Shown here: positions 5,005-5,830 of the stretch, in pieces | Layout of the letters: each line of letters opens with the position of its first letter | Numbering within the stretch: position 1 is the stretch's first letter | Assembly: GCA_020631035.1 (NCBI GenBank) | Contig: JAHDIA010000063.1 | Span: forward strand, 8,429 to 14,258 | Source: Chitinophagales bacterium | GTDB lineage: Bacteria; Bacteroidota; Bacteroidia; Chitinophagales; UBA2359 | Reading direction: 5' to 3' | Length of the DNA: 5,830 nt | Position numbers and translations under genes: made by a program | Notes under the pieces: model-generated | Seen by the model: the letters and a program-made list of their open reading frames with translations, nothing else | Databases searched by the model: none | Told to the model about the DNA's origin: nothing

Positions 5005-5830
5005 ATGATGCGTTTTAGCTTATTGACTACCTTATTTTTTATCCTATTGGGAACACACGACCTATTTGCCCAAAACTGCAACGACGGAGAACTCAACGGA
5101 AGTGAATTCCGCCAAGACTGTGGCGAAGAGTGTGTCCCCTGTATCAACCTACTCTACCAAGGCACCTACAGCGACCAAAACGAGCTAGAACTCTTCCTCA
5201 CCCTCCCCGACTACCTCTGGTCCGAAGAAGAAGCCGCATTGGGTTACTACTACACCTTTTCAGGTAGCTTCGAACAACTTTGCTACGACTTTGCCACTTG
5301 CCAAGTCTTTACCATCGTACCAGGCAGCAACGACTTTATAGCCGAAGTCAGCAAATTCAATCCCGATAATGAACTCGTGGGCTATGGCCGCCTTGTTGTC
5401 ACCAGCCTATGCCTTTCCTGTTTAGGACCTGCCGCCCTCGATTCACTAGGCGCCAATCGCTGCGACATCAATCTCCCACCCGACAGCAGCTTCCAAGTCC
5501 TAGCCAATGCCGTCCCCACCGTTGAAGACAAATATATGCTCCGCCTCGACCTCAAAAACGGTACGCCCCCCTTCCGTATCCAAGACACCACCTACCAAAT
5601 GTTCTACGACGACGAAATCTACGACAGCATCTACTACCTTGGCGCCTTCCCCAACACCCACACACTCGACCTAATGGTATTCGACGCCAAAGGCTGCGAA
5701 GTTCCCCTCTACGACCTCCACAGCACCTACACCAGCCCACTCGACACCACCGCCACTGATACCATGATGGTAGACACCACTATGATAGATACCACAACCT
5801 CCCTACACCAAATCAACACCACTGCCTCCT
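5005..5830 (+). CDS. Secreted surface protein with Cys-rich DGxxNG motif and SprB-like segment (partial, C-terminus outside window)
   Basis: The frame is open for 275 codons to the right edge. An in-frame TAG at 4996-4998 limits the start to ATG 5005 or the adjacent ATG 5008. Residues 1-22 are a signal peptide (likely cleavage LFA|Q). Residues 25-46 (CNDGELNG.E...DCGEECVPC; Cys 25, 39, 43, 46) match a Cys-rich motif common in Bacteroidota surface proteins, usually written CxDGxxNGxExxxDCGGxCxPC. About 47-145 is a beta-rich region I do not recognise, with further cysteines. About 173-232, with NGTPPF (185-190) and VFDAKGC (225-231), resembles an SprB/PKD-like beta-sandwich repeat. An Asp/Thr linker spans 247-265. 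The following TSLHQINTTAS is the kind of sequence that often precedes a type IX secretion sorting domain; that is inferred and cannot be confirmed here. Codons end in C far more often than in the lectin gene. The function is unknown, perhaps adhesion or matrix. Confidence 0.85.
   Translation, partial: MMRFSLLTTLFFILLGTHDLFAQNCNDGELNGSEFRQDCGEECVPCINLLYQGTYSDQNELELFLTLPDYLWSEEEAALGYYYTFSGSFEQLCYDFATCQVFTIVPGSNDFIAEVSKFNPDNELVGYGRLVVTSLCLSCLGPAALDSLGANRCDINLPPDSSFQVLANAVPTVEDKYMLRLDLKNGTPPFRIQDTTYQMFYDDEIYDSIYYLGAFPNTHTLDLMVFDAKGCEVPLYDLHSTYTSPLDTTATDTMMVDTTMIDTTTSLHQINTTAS
5743..5799 (+). repeat. Asp-Thr-Thr-rich linker
   Basis: Residues 247-265 repeat D-T-T/D-T-M at spacings of five residues (D247, D252, D257, D262) within DTTATDTMMVDTTMIDTTT. 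This is a short low-complexity spacer, likely extended and outside the cell, between the SprB-like part and whatever follows beyond the window. Confidence 0.7.

Noticed and set aside
5382..5740. Two minus-strand frames rich in Arg and Gly
   Set aside because: They are antisense to a coherent secreted protein frame, and the Arg/Gly bias reflects the C-rich sense codons.

Overview
The window looks like a piece of a Bacteroidota chromosome, most likely from the Saprospiria/Lewinella-like marine gliders. This is inferred from protein style, not from a marker gene. Three secreted proteins all end their signal peptides in an A|Q-type junction. Their domains are typical of large Bacteroidota surface proteins: C-type lectin, HYR-like, Cys-rich DGxxNG, SprB-like, Gly/Asp and Asp/Thr linkers. 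Gene starts lack clear Shine-Dalgarno sites and the spacers are AT-rich.

Layout. Positions 1-1187 (minus) hold the N-terminal 395 codons of a secreted lectin-like protein that runs off the left edge. It has a signal peptide, two C-type lectin domains, HYR-like halves on either side of the second lectin domain, and a (DGGGG)n linker. Positions 1188-2144 are an AT-rich spacer with no supported gene but several inverted repeats, including a structured leader upstream of the lectin start and a stem-loop just after the peptidase stop. Positions 2145-4532 (minus) are a complete 795-residue secreted S9-family (prolyl oligopeptidase/DPP-IV-like) serine peptidase with an intact Ser-Asp-His triad. Positions 4533-5004 are a divergent intergenic region that looks assembled from repeats: a MITE-like foldback element of about 178 bp with 16-17 bp perfect terminal inverted repeats and a TTA flank, then a GC-richer run of small hairpins. 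Positions 5005-5830 (plus) hold the N-terminal 275 codons of another secreted surface protein with a Cys-rich motif, an SprB-like stretch and an Asp/Thr-rich linker. It runs off the right edge.

How the parts relate. All three proteins are predicted to be exported, and two are probably modular surface or matrix proteins. Nothing shows that they form one pathway. The peptidase and lectin genes share an orientation but are separated by almost 1 kb, so they are unlikely to be one tight operon. The peptidase and the right-hand gene are transcribed divergently from the repeat-filled region. The most notable items are the apparent HYR domain split by a lectin module and the foldback element, which appears to have inserted into the loop of an older palindrome. 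I saw no CRISPR array, RNA gene, reverse transcriptase or obvious defence system.
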